DNA from: Eumeta japonica
Taxonomy: Eukaryota; Arthropoda; Insecta; Lepidoptera; Psychidae
Assembly (NCBI GenBank): GCA_005406025.1
Contig: BGZK01001606.1
Coordinates: forward strand, 62,001 to 126,000
Length of the DNA: 64,000 bases
Reading direction: 5' to 3'
Shown here one piece after another: positions 11,049 through 23,900 of the stretch (position 1 is its first letter; each line of letters begins with the position of its first letter). The translations under genes were made by a program, and so were the position numbers. The notes below the pieces were generated by a model. That model was not told the DNA's origin. It did no database searches and saw only the letters and a list, made by a program, of their open reading frames with translations.

Positions 11049-11966
11049 CTACGGAGCGGAAGGCGCACTGGCATCGTCGGTGGATTTCCAACGCGTCTCC
11101 AACACTGATTTACCTTTAAACTCTTGATTCGCTACGTTCTGATGACTGTACCTTCTGTATTGTTCGTCTAAACTACGTCCGGAAACGGTAAATACATTTT
11201 CTGTACTTCTTTTCCTTTTGGAGTTGAGGGTGGTCAAACTGGTAGTGACGGGTGCTATTCTATGTGGGAACCGCGGGGATCCCTTGATCTTTTCAAAGGA
11301 ATTTTGATGGGATATCGCTTTATGCGTCGTCGGAAGAATAAAGTTAACTTTGGTTTCAGGTTCAGCTATATACTTCTGTGGTGCGCGAGAGCAACTCGGT
11401 TCAGGTGAGCGCCCGGAACAGGATGGCTCCTCGTCAGTGACGCGTATGATGGGGCCGCTTTGCGCATACGATTCTCTGCGTAGAGCGAGCTCTTGGCGCG
11501 GGACGTTTAGTGTGTTACACGACACCACCATCGAATGCTTTCTAGATGCAGGCACGAGACCGGCGAGCATGCCGACGTGCATGCGCAATGCAGCCGCTAT
11601 GCTTTCTCCGGTAGGATCCGCGATCGACATGGTAGACGCTTTCCTGCTCGTGGGCCTGCTACCGAAGAAACTCTTTAGCCGTTTAAGTAGACCGGTGTTT
11701 TCTTCCGGCCGTTTCATTAAACACAAATTGTAGAGATCGATGGTCGGTTGAGATTTTCTGAAATTGAGTTTGGGCTGTGAGCTGAAGCTGACGGATGCGC
11801 GCGCTCGACACGCATCGGCGGAGGGCCAGCAGCTGGCGCGCGGAATGACGGGTGGCAACACCGACAGAAGTAACATCGGTAGTCCGCCGCTTACGCTTGG
11901 TGTGCGCCGCCGGCTGGAGTCTGCTTTGCTCGAATCGCCTTCTTCATCCAAAGTGTCGAGTTCAGT
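11049..11966 (-). CDS. GABA-B-R2: GABA-B-R2 last coding exon: long intracellular tail
   Basis: Reads TELDTLDEEGDSSKADSSRR to SVLETRWKSTDDASAPSAP and stops with TAG at 11049-11051. The acceptor is tttatttcag. The tail is rich in Ser, Arg and Pro with possible phosphorylation sites (SRKAST, RKRSTE, RRYSH) and no known domain. It is 305 residues in one exon. The + strand frames over it are shadows. Confidence 0.9.
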   Translation of the reverse strand, partial: TELDTLDEEGDSSKADSSRRRTPSVSGGLPMLLLSVLPPVIPRASCWPSADACRARASVSFSSQPKLNFRKSQPTIDLYNLCLMKRPEENTGLLKRLKSFFGSRPTSRKASTMSIADPTGESIAAALRMHVGMLAGLVPASRKHSMVVSCNTLNVPRQELALRRESYAQSGPIIRVTDEEPSCSGRSPEPSCSRAPQKYIAEPETKVNFILPTTHKAISHQNSFEKIKGSPRFPHRIAPVTTSLTTLNSKRKRSTENVFTVSGRSLDEQYRRYSHQNVANQEFKGKSVLETRWKSTDDASAPSAP

Positions 11967-14900
11967 CTGAAATAAACGAAGTAACGTTCGGTTAATAGAT
12001 TACCATTGTGTCTCGTAAACTATGTTGAGTCGTCGGTTCTGGCAGTTGTGGCCGTATCTGTAACGAGGTCGTCGGCGACCGGCGACGCCACGGGCCATCG
12101 TGTAAGGTTTAAGCTCCAGTCGGCTAAATTTTAAATAAATATTCATGTACGCGCACGGAAGTTATATTTCTTTGGTGTAATTTAAAAGTTGTTCATAATT
12201 GCGTGCAAGTAATTACGATAATAAAATTACAATAAAATAATAAAAGGACTAGAGTGGGATAATCGATACGGATGAAAAAGTTTAATTAAATTTAAAAAAT
12301 TTTGATAAATAAAAAAAAATTTGAAAAATTTTAATAAATTAATATTTATTTTCTTATACAAAGACTATTATCAATTTCTTTTTAGAAATCATAACAATTA
12401 TAAAATGAAAAATTGGAATATGTAAACGATATTTTGTTATTATTTTCCATTTTGCATTCAGCTACACAAAACTTATCGACTAATGTCACTGTTGAACTTG
12501 CTGATTCCCTTTGTCTTACAGTAATATTCATTCGGTCATATATGTTACATTATATTACAGTCATATACATTCGGGGTAATGATGTTGGTGGTATCGTCCA
12601 TATTTTGATAAATGGCAACTTCTCCAGCTCGAACGTTTGACACATCGGTTACTAGTGGTCTGAAGTTGATGGTTAAAGCCATTTGCGAGTAATTTTGTAT
12701 TGTACTTTTTGTGTTATCCAGATAAAAATCTTCTCTCATCATTTTTTCATATCGGGCCAAAACAAGTATCACTTCAAAAATATTGTGAGAGGGCATTCTA
12801 CAACTGTGCATTGTTAAAAACTTCTGTAGTAATTTTACTAAAAAAGATAAAGAAGTTTTAATGCACAATAATATTTTTTTTTTACGGTTTTGTAAATTTA
12901 CTACACAATTTGTTTTAACTAAATTTAGTAAATTTACAAAATATTTTTTGAAATTTTCTAAACATTTAACAGCAATTTGTTTAGTAATATTGCAATACAA
13001 GTAGGTACTGTAATAAAAAAAATCTGTAATTGTTTAGTAATTTTAGTATAATGAGTTGTAATTTTACTATACAATTAATTCGTTCTAAGTTTGATAAAAT
13101 TATAACGTATTTTTAGCATTTTTACTAAAGATTCACCGGCAGTTAATTAGCAATATTGCAATACGGACATCTAAAGATTTGAGTTACTGAAAGCTGTTTT
13201 GTACACTTAAAAATTTCTATAGTAATTTTACAAAAAAAATCGTTCGAAGTTTTTACGGCACAACTTTCACGTAATTAAAATCGGTTTTGTAAATTTACAA
13301 AACTACTTATTCCAAAACATTTGTTGAATTTTATTAAATGTATATACGAAATTTGTTTATCATTACTACAATATAATTATTGTATTTCTTGACGTTATAC
13401 TTCTTTTGGAGAGATAAGAATAAATGGTGAAAGTGAATTTCTGTCGGGGTGACACGGTGAAACTATAAGTATGAAGCACACGCTGGCAAGCGGTTTAATG
13501 AGCAACTTCAGACCATTAACAACGTTGTGCCAATGAGATTTGCCATTGGGTGGCGCTTATATTCACAAAAAAGTAATATTATTTTATTCACTTAATAATG
13601 TTTTAAAATCTTTCTCTTTAACTTATATTGTAACAAAAAAGTACTAAGACACAGGGTCTTAGTAATGTAATACGCACGATGCATTGCAAAATGCTTAACC
13701 CACAATTAAGTAGTGAAAAGTAAAACAACACTGTTAAAATTTTATGTAGTAATTTTATTAAAAAAATATTGTAAATCACATTTCAAACAAATTGAGTTTA
13801 AAACCTTTTTGTTGGAAATTATCCAACGGTTTAGAAAAATCACTATACGTCTAGGAGAAATAATTTTTTTTTAGTGAAATTACAATCCATTGAGTAATCT
13901 TCAAATCTGTGTTATAAAAATATGTGTAACTTTTTAACAATTCAATAGTAAGTTTAGTTACAACATTGCTTTGGAGTTTTACAAAAAAGTATTGTAAGTT
14001 AAATTACAAACTATTTTTGTAAATTCTTATACTTTTCTCTTAGAGATTTACCAATAATTTGAGAAAATTACTAGACGTCTCAGAGAAATATAAATTTTTA
14101 GTAGAATTACAAAAAATCATGTAATTTTCAAATTTGCGTCTTAAAAGTGATATAAATATTTATAACTTTTCAACAATTTCATTTTAATTTGAGTTCCAAT
14201 ATTTTTAAAAATCTTACAAAAAGTATTATAGATCCAATTATAAACAAATTTTGTAAATTTACAACGTGTTCATTAGAAATTCACTAATGATTCGGGCAAA
14301 TTACAATACGTCTAGGATTACTACATAAAGATTCTAAAATTACTACTCATAATTGTAGGTTTCTTCACATGTTTTGTAATACTATTTAAATTGTGTTATT
14401 TTTCGTATTACTACATGTTGATTTGTAATTTTACTCATATTTTGGTGTGTAAAACAATTGTAATTTTACAATTTTTTTTTACGGTGCGAAGTAAAAAAAA
14501 AACCGACAATAATATAAATGGTTCATCTATTCATTTGTTATTATAAAACGTAAAAATGTTCACTATAAACATACATATTTTAACAGCTATATATAGAAGT
14601 AACGAAAAATGAATTATGGCCATTGAATCAGAAAGGCATAGACTTGTAACTACGCGGACAAAGTGACCGGACGATAGCGGCTTTGTGGTCGGCGTGTGGA
14701 TGCTTCCTCATTCTTTTTACATTTTGTGGTCAACAGTTCCAGCTAAGATGAAAAAGACAGAACGAAATTTTAAGTCATTCATCTACTGGCGTTAATTAAA
14801 AGATAGTATTGATGCGAACTGTTCTCGCAAGCTATAATTCATATAAATTTAAAGTGTAAAATAATTCTCATAGAAAATATTTGAGAATAAAATCTCTGCG

Positions 14901-17900
14901 CTTCTCCTCATCCGAACATTCATTGCACTGCAAGAATGCGATAAATCTCGTTTGTTTATGCTAGATGTGACATGTGTTTCTTATAGTTGATATATTGCCT
15001 AATTTATATTCGAAGCACTGCAGTCATCACCGCGACATAAACCAACGACATAAACCGCCGCAACACACCTCTCTCTACTCTAGTCACTACATCTTCCTGC
15101 AAACCACACCGCTCTTTGACATCACTGCTTCTATATCTATCGTTCCGAGACGCTCCGCAAATACTACGCAACAATCGCATTTCCACTTCATTGATCCTAC
15201 TTCCATTTTTCTTCTGCTATGCCCAGCTTTCACTACCATACATAAGCGTAGGGACTAGGAGCCCATTATGGATGGCCGAGCGCGCTTGTTGTGAGACGCT
15301 TTTAGTATTCATAATAGGAGCAAGGCCTCATTCACTTTATTTCTCGCATTCACTCTCCTTTCGGTATCTCTATCATGTTTACCATAACTTGTAAACAGAC
15401 TACCCAAATATATAAACTCTTTCACTTGTCCGACTTTCTTACCTTTTATAAGTATATCATGAAGAAAAAACATATTCTATCAATTAACACATTTCCGATA
15501 TGTAGAGTTATAATAGAATAGAATACATTGAAAATCTATGTGATTGACGTAAAAAATTTTACGTAAACGATGCCGTGTTTCTGTACGACTAGTACCTAAT
15601 CCGTACGCGTTATTAATCTTATTGCCGACGTTACTCATGGAAGATAAGTTGTTTATAATTATAACCCATTTATTGCATTTCTTATTCTATTATATTATTA
15701 AATACAATACATCCGACACATTTATGAAAATAGGCACATCGATATTGCGAGGTAAGAGGTTACTTATTAAAAATTACTCCATGTATTTTAATAAAATGAA
15801 TGCCACTTCCAATGATATTAAACCAAATGTATAAAAAAATTATAAACACAGGAACGTAGGCACGTATGCTCACACGCACGCCCACATGCACACGCAAATA
15901 CACCAGAGTTTGAGGGTCGATAAGTTAAATTTATTTATGTGATCAGTGCGTTCACAAATCAAGTGCGGTCAACTGACTGTTATCAAGTAATTCCGTTTGT
16001 ATTGAAAATCAATGTGTCTGAATATACACCTTCTGCTTTTCTGCGTGTTTTCTTTTCGTCTGATTTAAATTCTCGAACCTCAGTTAGCGTCATTACGTAA
16101 AAATAATATGCCGAATGGTGATAGTTGTGAATATTAGAATTTATTTAAAATTGTATACCGACTTTGTTTCTAATTTAGACTTAAAATAATATTAGCTATC
16201 GCCCGCGGCTCCGCTCCGCTGGATTTAAAACGAATTCTTTTAACTTGCATATTGACGATCATGCTTTCAATAATGATTCCAATCGTTATCTTGTTTTCTA
16301 ATCTGATACCGATCCCGTTTTCGATGCCAATTGGTCTTTCGACCGCGGTGTGGTTTTCGATTTCAAGCCCGGTCTCGATTTAAGTAGGCTCCGATTCTCG
16401 TTCCTTGCTAGATGCCGGTCTCGCTCTCAATCTTGATTTCGGTATTACTTCTCATTCCGATTTCGGTCACGTTCGTGAATTTGATTTTAGTCTTACGTTA
16501 GATTTCGACATTCTATTATTGAGTTCGATTCCTCCCGGTCGCGATTCTCGATTCCGCTTCTCTTTCGGTTTACAGTTTCGATTCCGTTATCGGCCACAGT
16601 TCTGATTTGGGCGAAGCCGGACCAAATGCTAGTATCAAAATAAAATTTACTTTTTTTAGTAGCCTTACCGTTTGTGAGTAAAATTTTCATAGTAATCAGA
16701 TGAAAATAAACTATACTCACTTATAGTTTATCCTTATGGAAAATTCAATAACAATCTATTCAGCCTTCTCAAAATTTTTTTATAGCATATCGAGGAGCAG
16801 ACGAGCATACGAGCCATCAAAAAGCAGATGTTCAGCGCCGTCTATGGACACTCGCAACTCCAGAGGAGTCGTCAGTGCGTTGCCGGCCTCTTGGGTAGGA
16901 AAAGGATATATGGCTGTGGTGGAGTGGGCCGATGGAAGGAGAATGGGACAGACTGGGCAGTGCGGCACCGGAAGTCCCACTCACGCTACAAATCAAACAG
17001 CCGAAGCTGATATATCACGTCTGTATTCTGTGAGAGTGTGGTATTTCACCGGTCAAAACGGTCTATTAGTAGATTTCTTTAGAAATATAACTTTTGTATT
17101 TGGTCTCATGGCGGAACTTTGCAGAAATTTTGTCATATTATATTCGCTGTGGCCGAAGAGATTCAGAAAATGGCATTGGTTCAAAAGTTTATACTTTGGA
17201 TGCCCAATGGCTTTTTTTCGTCCTGTAGCTTATTCGACTACAGCTCGGCTCTACCGCAATAACGACTAAATCGGAAAAACAAACAAACACACGCCATATC
17301 AACAGAGTCAAAAAAAAAAAATAAAAACGATAAGTAGGTGCGCCATGAAATAAAAATTTATATCGTACCAACATTTTACAAAAATATCGCATGTACATAC
17401 AGTCTTAATATGCGTGTGGATTGATAACATAAAAGTATCCTATTCCTTATTCTTAGACGTAATCCACTTCTATTTAATATTCGATTAAAATATATTGAAT
17501 AATTTTGGATATAAGTCCGGAGAAATAAAAAGACAGACCCTGTATCGATTACATGTATACCATATCAGTAGCGTTAGCACGTACCTTGAGGTGCGCGGCG
17601 CGGGGCGTGCCGCTCGCCGAATCCAGGGGCTCCTGCAGAAGTCTCTCCAGCCGGCCGATCTCTTTATCTAAAGCCGCCACCTCCCTTTTATACACTTTAT
17701 TTTGTATTTCTATCCGAAAATGTAGTTCTTGTGTGTCGTCTGTCACAAATCTTCTCGTTTTACATTCTAATTTCAAGCCAAGACTTTGGATGACGGGGTC
17801 GTCTTCGCCTAGGAATAGAACAATTGTAGTCCGTTACAGTAACTACATCTTTCCACAAACATTCATAATCTACATTTTTTAAAGAACAACTTTGGCAAAA

Positions 17901-20900
17901 GCACCGTAGTCGTTGAAGTAGCCGTTCCTGAGAAAAATAAGTCAAAACGTTAACATCTTACGAGATACATCCGTAGGTGATGTGCGAGCGATAAGTACCC
18001 CATCTCAATTATACCATAAGAAGACCGCACGCAAGAGCTGACCAGCAGTGAATCACGACACATCGACACAGGACGACGCACCGCAGACGGCCACGCGCGT
18101 ACAACAACCGGATGCGCGGCTTCCGAGGTTTAGGTATATTATTATAAAGTATTATTTTTTATGACAATGACGTTTTTGTAAGTAAGATTGTGTGTGATTA
18201 ATTTTTAACTGTTTGATGACAATTCTTTTGGCTGCTATAGAATATGCAAACACTATTTATTGTTGGGAAGTTTATAGAAGTGACATTGCTGCCTGCGAAT
18301 CCGTAAATTACTTGAAGTATCGTTTACGCAATAATTTGTCTTAGTTTGCCTTGTTTGTTTAGAAGTAAGTGGAATCCATGTTGAAAATCAGAGACTAATA
18401 TAATAATACCCTCAACGCGCGCGCCCACGCGCTGAGTAGGGTTTTCTGTTTATTAATTTATGTTATTTATAAGCATATTTTCAATGATATATTTTTGTTA
18501 AAATTATTTTGGCAAAGTTGTTCTAAAAAAGAAGATTTATGAATATTTACGGAAAAATTTATAATCGATTCCATCCTATATATGCATCTGTATAACAATT
18601 ACATGAGTTATAAATTATTTAAAATCATTCTACTTACTTTTTCCCCGAATAGCGATAATTTTTGGCAAAAATAACAAACACAAAGTAGAAGTGGTAGTCA
18701 GAAGGATCAGGCTGGTGATGCTGATGTAGACCAACGTAGCGCGTTCGGAGATGATGCTTCCGATGACGACAACGCTGGCGCTGGTGATGACCACGGAGTA
18801 AACGCTTATGCCTATGTATTTGGAGTCGTTGAGGGCCGAGATCTTAACGTGTCTGGTCTCCCAGGCCATGTACACTCCTACGATCAATAGCAACCCTTTG
18901 TAGGCATACAGAGCGCAGAGCCATCCCGTCGTGTTTTGTGACTTGCAAACTTCTATCTGAAAAATATTTACTAGATAAGCTTTGTTTGTAAAATATGATT
19001 AATACGGACAATTAATTATTGCAGCCGCCTCCAGGTTCTATATTAGAAAATAAATTCTAGCTACTCCTATAATGTCGTTGCGAATGTTGTTAACGTACAA
19101 AAACATTGAATTAACTGTTTAATTACATGCATATATATATATATGTATATTGTGATTAACTGTACATATTATATATGTGTAACAACAACACACTCAGTAA
19201 GAACGCAACATACACTTGAAAATAATCAGCAAACTTCCTTAGGATATTGAAAATTCAACACGATAAAAAAACAATTGTTAATGTGGTAATCTTTCCAATA
19301 TGAATTATTATCAAAAACATACCTGTAAAAAGGACTGCAACTTCATTCAGACTTTTTCATTACTTGAAAAAAGGTTTTCAAAATATTGAAAAGTTAATAT
19401 AGGTTGAAACGACGGTTTGTGTTTTAAAAAAAATCAATTTAAAAGTCGTTTAAAGTGCATATTTGTAGAGGTGAGCAAACACTGAGCGTGCAGGGGAGGA
19501 GTGTGGGGACCTGTGGCTGATAGACGACGCTGCGGTCGGTGGGGCTGATCTCGCGCGTGAGGTTCCGCAGGTGACGCTCCATGGGGTCGAGGCTGGCCCA
19601 CAGCGTCACAATCATGCCGTCGAGCAGCAGCAGCGCGCACACCAACGCGATAAGCGGCGTATCCTGCAGTAGCTTTGTCTTGCACATGCCACTGCGGTTA
19701 CTACAATAGAATGTGAATATTTTCATAACATATTGTGAATATCTTTACCTATTTTTAAATGTTGTCTTCCCTTATGCTACAGTTTTTTTCGGAGTATTAT
19801 AAAATTTAATAAAAATAAAAGAACCAATAATCCGTTCTAAAATAAATTTCTGTGACGAAAAATAAACGAGATACTTAAACACGTGAGATTTTAGAATGTT
19901 GGGAATGAAATGCGTTCCATTTTTGTCGCATATCCTAAAATATAAAAAGCCCGTAAGGGTTTCAAAACATATTCCACAATGTATTTAAGCTTACATCTTT
20001 TGTATAAATCTTAAAAAAATAACAAAGAATATGATGGTGTTAGTTACAAATGCGTGGTATATTGATTATCGCCCCTTCACCTTATAAAGTTACGGTAGAC
20101 GCGACAGGATTGACGAACGTGAATCTAAATGTCAGTGAAAAATACGTGATGAAAATGATGGTATTAAGAATAAACGCGAGAGGTATCGATTACCGTTCAT
20201 TCATTTATAAAAATGCGGTAGACGCGATACACATGCCGAAAGTGGTGTAGGCTGTTCAGCTACATTTATTATTTATAACAATTTATATTAACATATACAT
20301 ACACACCCATACTATTTATCTTATTATCTTTTATATTACATCCACATACTATTTGTCAAAAAAGGAAAAAAAAACCTTCAACGCCGACGTATATCGTTTC
20401 GCACTTATTTCACTGCCGTAAAGGCTCGCCGTTTAATTATATCGTTTATTTTATATTTAAAGATCGTGTTGTAGCATTGTATAAATAGTATTTCTCCCTT
20501 CCATACTCCTTATGAATTATCCGCTATATTGCGTTGTGTGTCATATCAGTAAAAGTCTTACGTGTTAAATGCGTTTTCCTGTTTGCCGATGCCGATCTAA
20601 AATCCAGGACTTTCAAGGTAACACAGATCACTTATTCCTAAATAAAACATACAACCATAAAGTGGATCTAAAGACCGGGGAAAGAAATAAAATAAAGATG
20701 GTGGTGTAAATTACAAACGGAAGTCGTATCGATCAGCATTCATTCACCTTATAAAAATGCGGTGGACGCGGTAGGTCTTGGCGAACATGGAGCCGAAGGC
20801 CAGTGAGAAGCCCGCCGAGAGCACGTACACCCTGCCCTGCCGGAGATCGTTCCGTAAGCCGTATTCGCTAAACGCTACTTCTATTAGACGATTTATTTCT

Positions 20901-23900
20901 GAATCGGGCTCATAAACTATTTAGGCCGTTTGTCCACGACGACCGATAACAATATCCGACAAGTCGTTCCGACATAACCGCCTGTACATTTGTGTGGCCG
21001 TCTATCCACGTAACGCCCGACAGTTGACATCCGGATTTTTCGTGTATGTCGGATGTGTCGCAATATCAGTGTATTATTGGACTGTTTACAAGCAATACAA
21101 AAGCTCGTCGAGACTTGTTTATGCTAGACATACTATGTGTGCTCGTATTTTTTAGTTTTTTTTTAATAGTTTTAACGTTGTTATGTAAGAAAACGACGGA
21201 TAACAAATTTAATTACGATATCTACACACCTATTGAAGCTGTAGAATGTTGACAATGTTTATAGGATAAAACTTCGGAGGCGTACAAGGACAGGCCGTCG
21301 AGGAAGAATGCGTGGCGTGAAATATGCAATTTCTTACAACCAGATCTCGAAGAATGGGACAAACAAACACAAGATCATATAAGTTAGTGATAATAAATGA
21401 TTTATTTAGCAATTTTAAATTTAGATAAGATGAAATTTTATTCATTTGCCATGGTAAAGAACTTATTGGACTTATAAAGTACTCCACAAACTGATTTCTA
21501 TGTTGATATTGCGGCCACCGCTTCGTACGTTTCTTGCAGTAGGTACATTTTGCAAACGTCAAATGTCGTTAGGAATGAATATGTCTTCGTTGTTATCACA
21601 ATCTCTCTCGCGGACGATATTGTGTAATATTATGGACGCTTTTACTGTCTCTGCTTAGATGTTTGGACATATTAAGAGGACGATGAAATATACGCCATTT
21701 ATTTGCTAAAATGCCAAAAGCACATTCTACATACCTTCTTGGGGGTCATCTATAAATTGCGTCACATAAATTATAAGGTTTTTGACTCCCTTCCCGTTCT
21801 TTTTCACAGGTGGTCACACGTAAATGAAAACAGCAGTTTCGATATTTTTTTTTTGTTCAAAATACTTTATATATTGGACAAAACAAAAGATATAAGCCTT
21901 TTTTCGTTTTCGTATTTCGGATTTGACGTCACAAAGTTTTTGACCTACTCCTTGTCGCGCATTGTCACATTTCGTTGACCCCCAAAACGTGTGACGTAAT
22001 TTGTGAATGGCCCTTGCTCGGCAGTGTCGACAGTTATATATTCGTTTTTTCAAATCCAGATTATTACCATCAAATGGACGTAATAAATTTCTATTGAGTC
22101 CAAAACCTACATCGCTCAAAAAACGTATGGCAATCTATTATTTAAAGATGGATGCAGTGATACAGGTTTAGGTATATGTAATTTCTCCTTCATAAATGAT
22201 TTGTAAGAAGCTGTATACCAACAAATTGTAGAATCAGTCTATACCGAATGAACCAACATCACCGTATATGAATTTGTAATTCGAATCAACTATTGCCTTT
22301 AGCACAATAGAAGAGTATCCTTTGTAATTAAAATTCATTGAACTGGAGTTGGGAAATTTCTGAATTCAACTGTGTTTGCCGTCTACCGCACCAATGCAGT
22401 TAGGGAAATGGTTTTTTTTTTTCATAAATTCGTCCGCTATTGATTCCCATTGCTCGATAGTGGGTGGTGTCAAATATTGTCCAATGAATATATTCCATAT
22501 GTTGTGACGTACTAGGTTAACTATTCTGCTTATTGTTTTGATGTCCAATCTGTAGCTGTAATGCACGTCAGTGAATATATTTCCATTGGCTAGGTATCTA
22601 AAACAAAATAAATAAGTACATGTATTTTAATTTCAGCTGTGACTGTTATAGATAAGTGGAACAATATATGTGACGCTTTTATGAGGTGCTTAAGAACTAA
22701 GTCCGAGCAAGCTGCTAAAACGAAATATATATACAGCGACTGTATGCAGTATATGATACCGAATATGATACCGATTCCAGTATATCTTCGACAAGAGACG
22801 ATTCTGATCAAAGCGAACCGTACTCAGTCCTTCAACTTCGGCACAATCACACAATCCTGCCGAAGAAACGGCTGAATTCGGTTGATCAAGAAATATTAAA
22901 TGGTATCAAGTCTACATCGACGACATCATCGACTCAACCTTTAGATGATGATCACGCTTTCATTTTGTCAATATTGCCTCGAATGAAAAAAATACGAGAA
23001 GACGAAAAGTTTGAATTTAGAATTAAGGTCCTGCAACTGCTCAGTGAATTTACCAAGCTCAACAACAACGTAGAAAATTCGAACATTCAACCATATCAAA
23101 TGATGACCATCAAGCCAATTATAATTTCACACACTATCCAACTTAACTTAAACCCATCACACACGCTTTTGTACAAACTACAATTACCACACGCATCACA
23201 CATCCCGTCGAACTCTCGGAAGATTCTGTGTGTCAATATGTTATTACGCAGGCCATGGAAGAAGCCGAGAAACGGCTACGAAGAGAAAGCGAAAAGTACA
23301 CCAACAAATATAAAATAATAGAGGCCAACATCGAAAATATGGCGGCTGAACTAAAGAAGACGCGGGACGCTACAGAGAATATGGACATGCCCGGAAAGAT
23401 GTAAGGGCTCCGGAAAACTCTTGAAGAGAAACCGAAAACATATGCGGCGGCGGCAGCAAAACCGAAGCCGTCAGAAGCCGCTGAGCCGCAGACTCCTGGC
23501 CTAATGACAACTCCGACCCACACAATAATAGCCTCGTCAAAATGCGCCAACCACACGAGTGACCAAGTGGTTAAAGCAATCAGGGAGGTGGTTGACGCCA
23601 GAGAGATGGGAGTCGGAGTGGACAGGGTAAGAAAGGCCAGGAATCAGAAAGTCGTCCTGAGACTTTTCAGAATAAAGAAGTATTTAATTATAATGTTCGT
23701 ATTTATTTACTTACCTTAATGTAGCCGCAAGCACTTCAGTGGGCGGTGCGCATTTCCTAATGACTGTGTCTTGACGTTTGATTGCATCACTTCAGTGATG
23801 TAAAATATAATCGAATGAGCTTATAGACATACGAAAATAGTTCAAAATTTATCTTCGTGCCGCCATAATACATTGTAAAGTAAGTAAAACTCTCTTGTAA

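Noticed and set aside
11350..11733. 127-codon + strand open frame
   Set aside because: It is the antisense of the GABA-B-R2 tail exon; codon structure and splice sites support only the - strand.
16736..17269. 177-codon + strand open frame
   Set aside because: It runs across the SINE-like repeat copy 2 and its flanks; no protein family is recognisable.
20050..20250. 66-codon + strand open frame
   Set aside because: It is the antisense of the two decayed TM3 exon copies.
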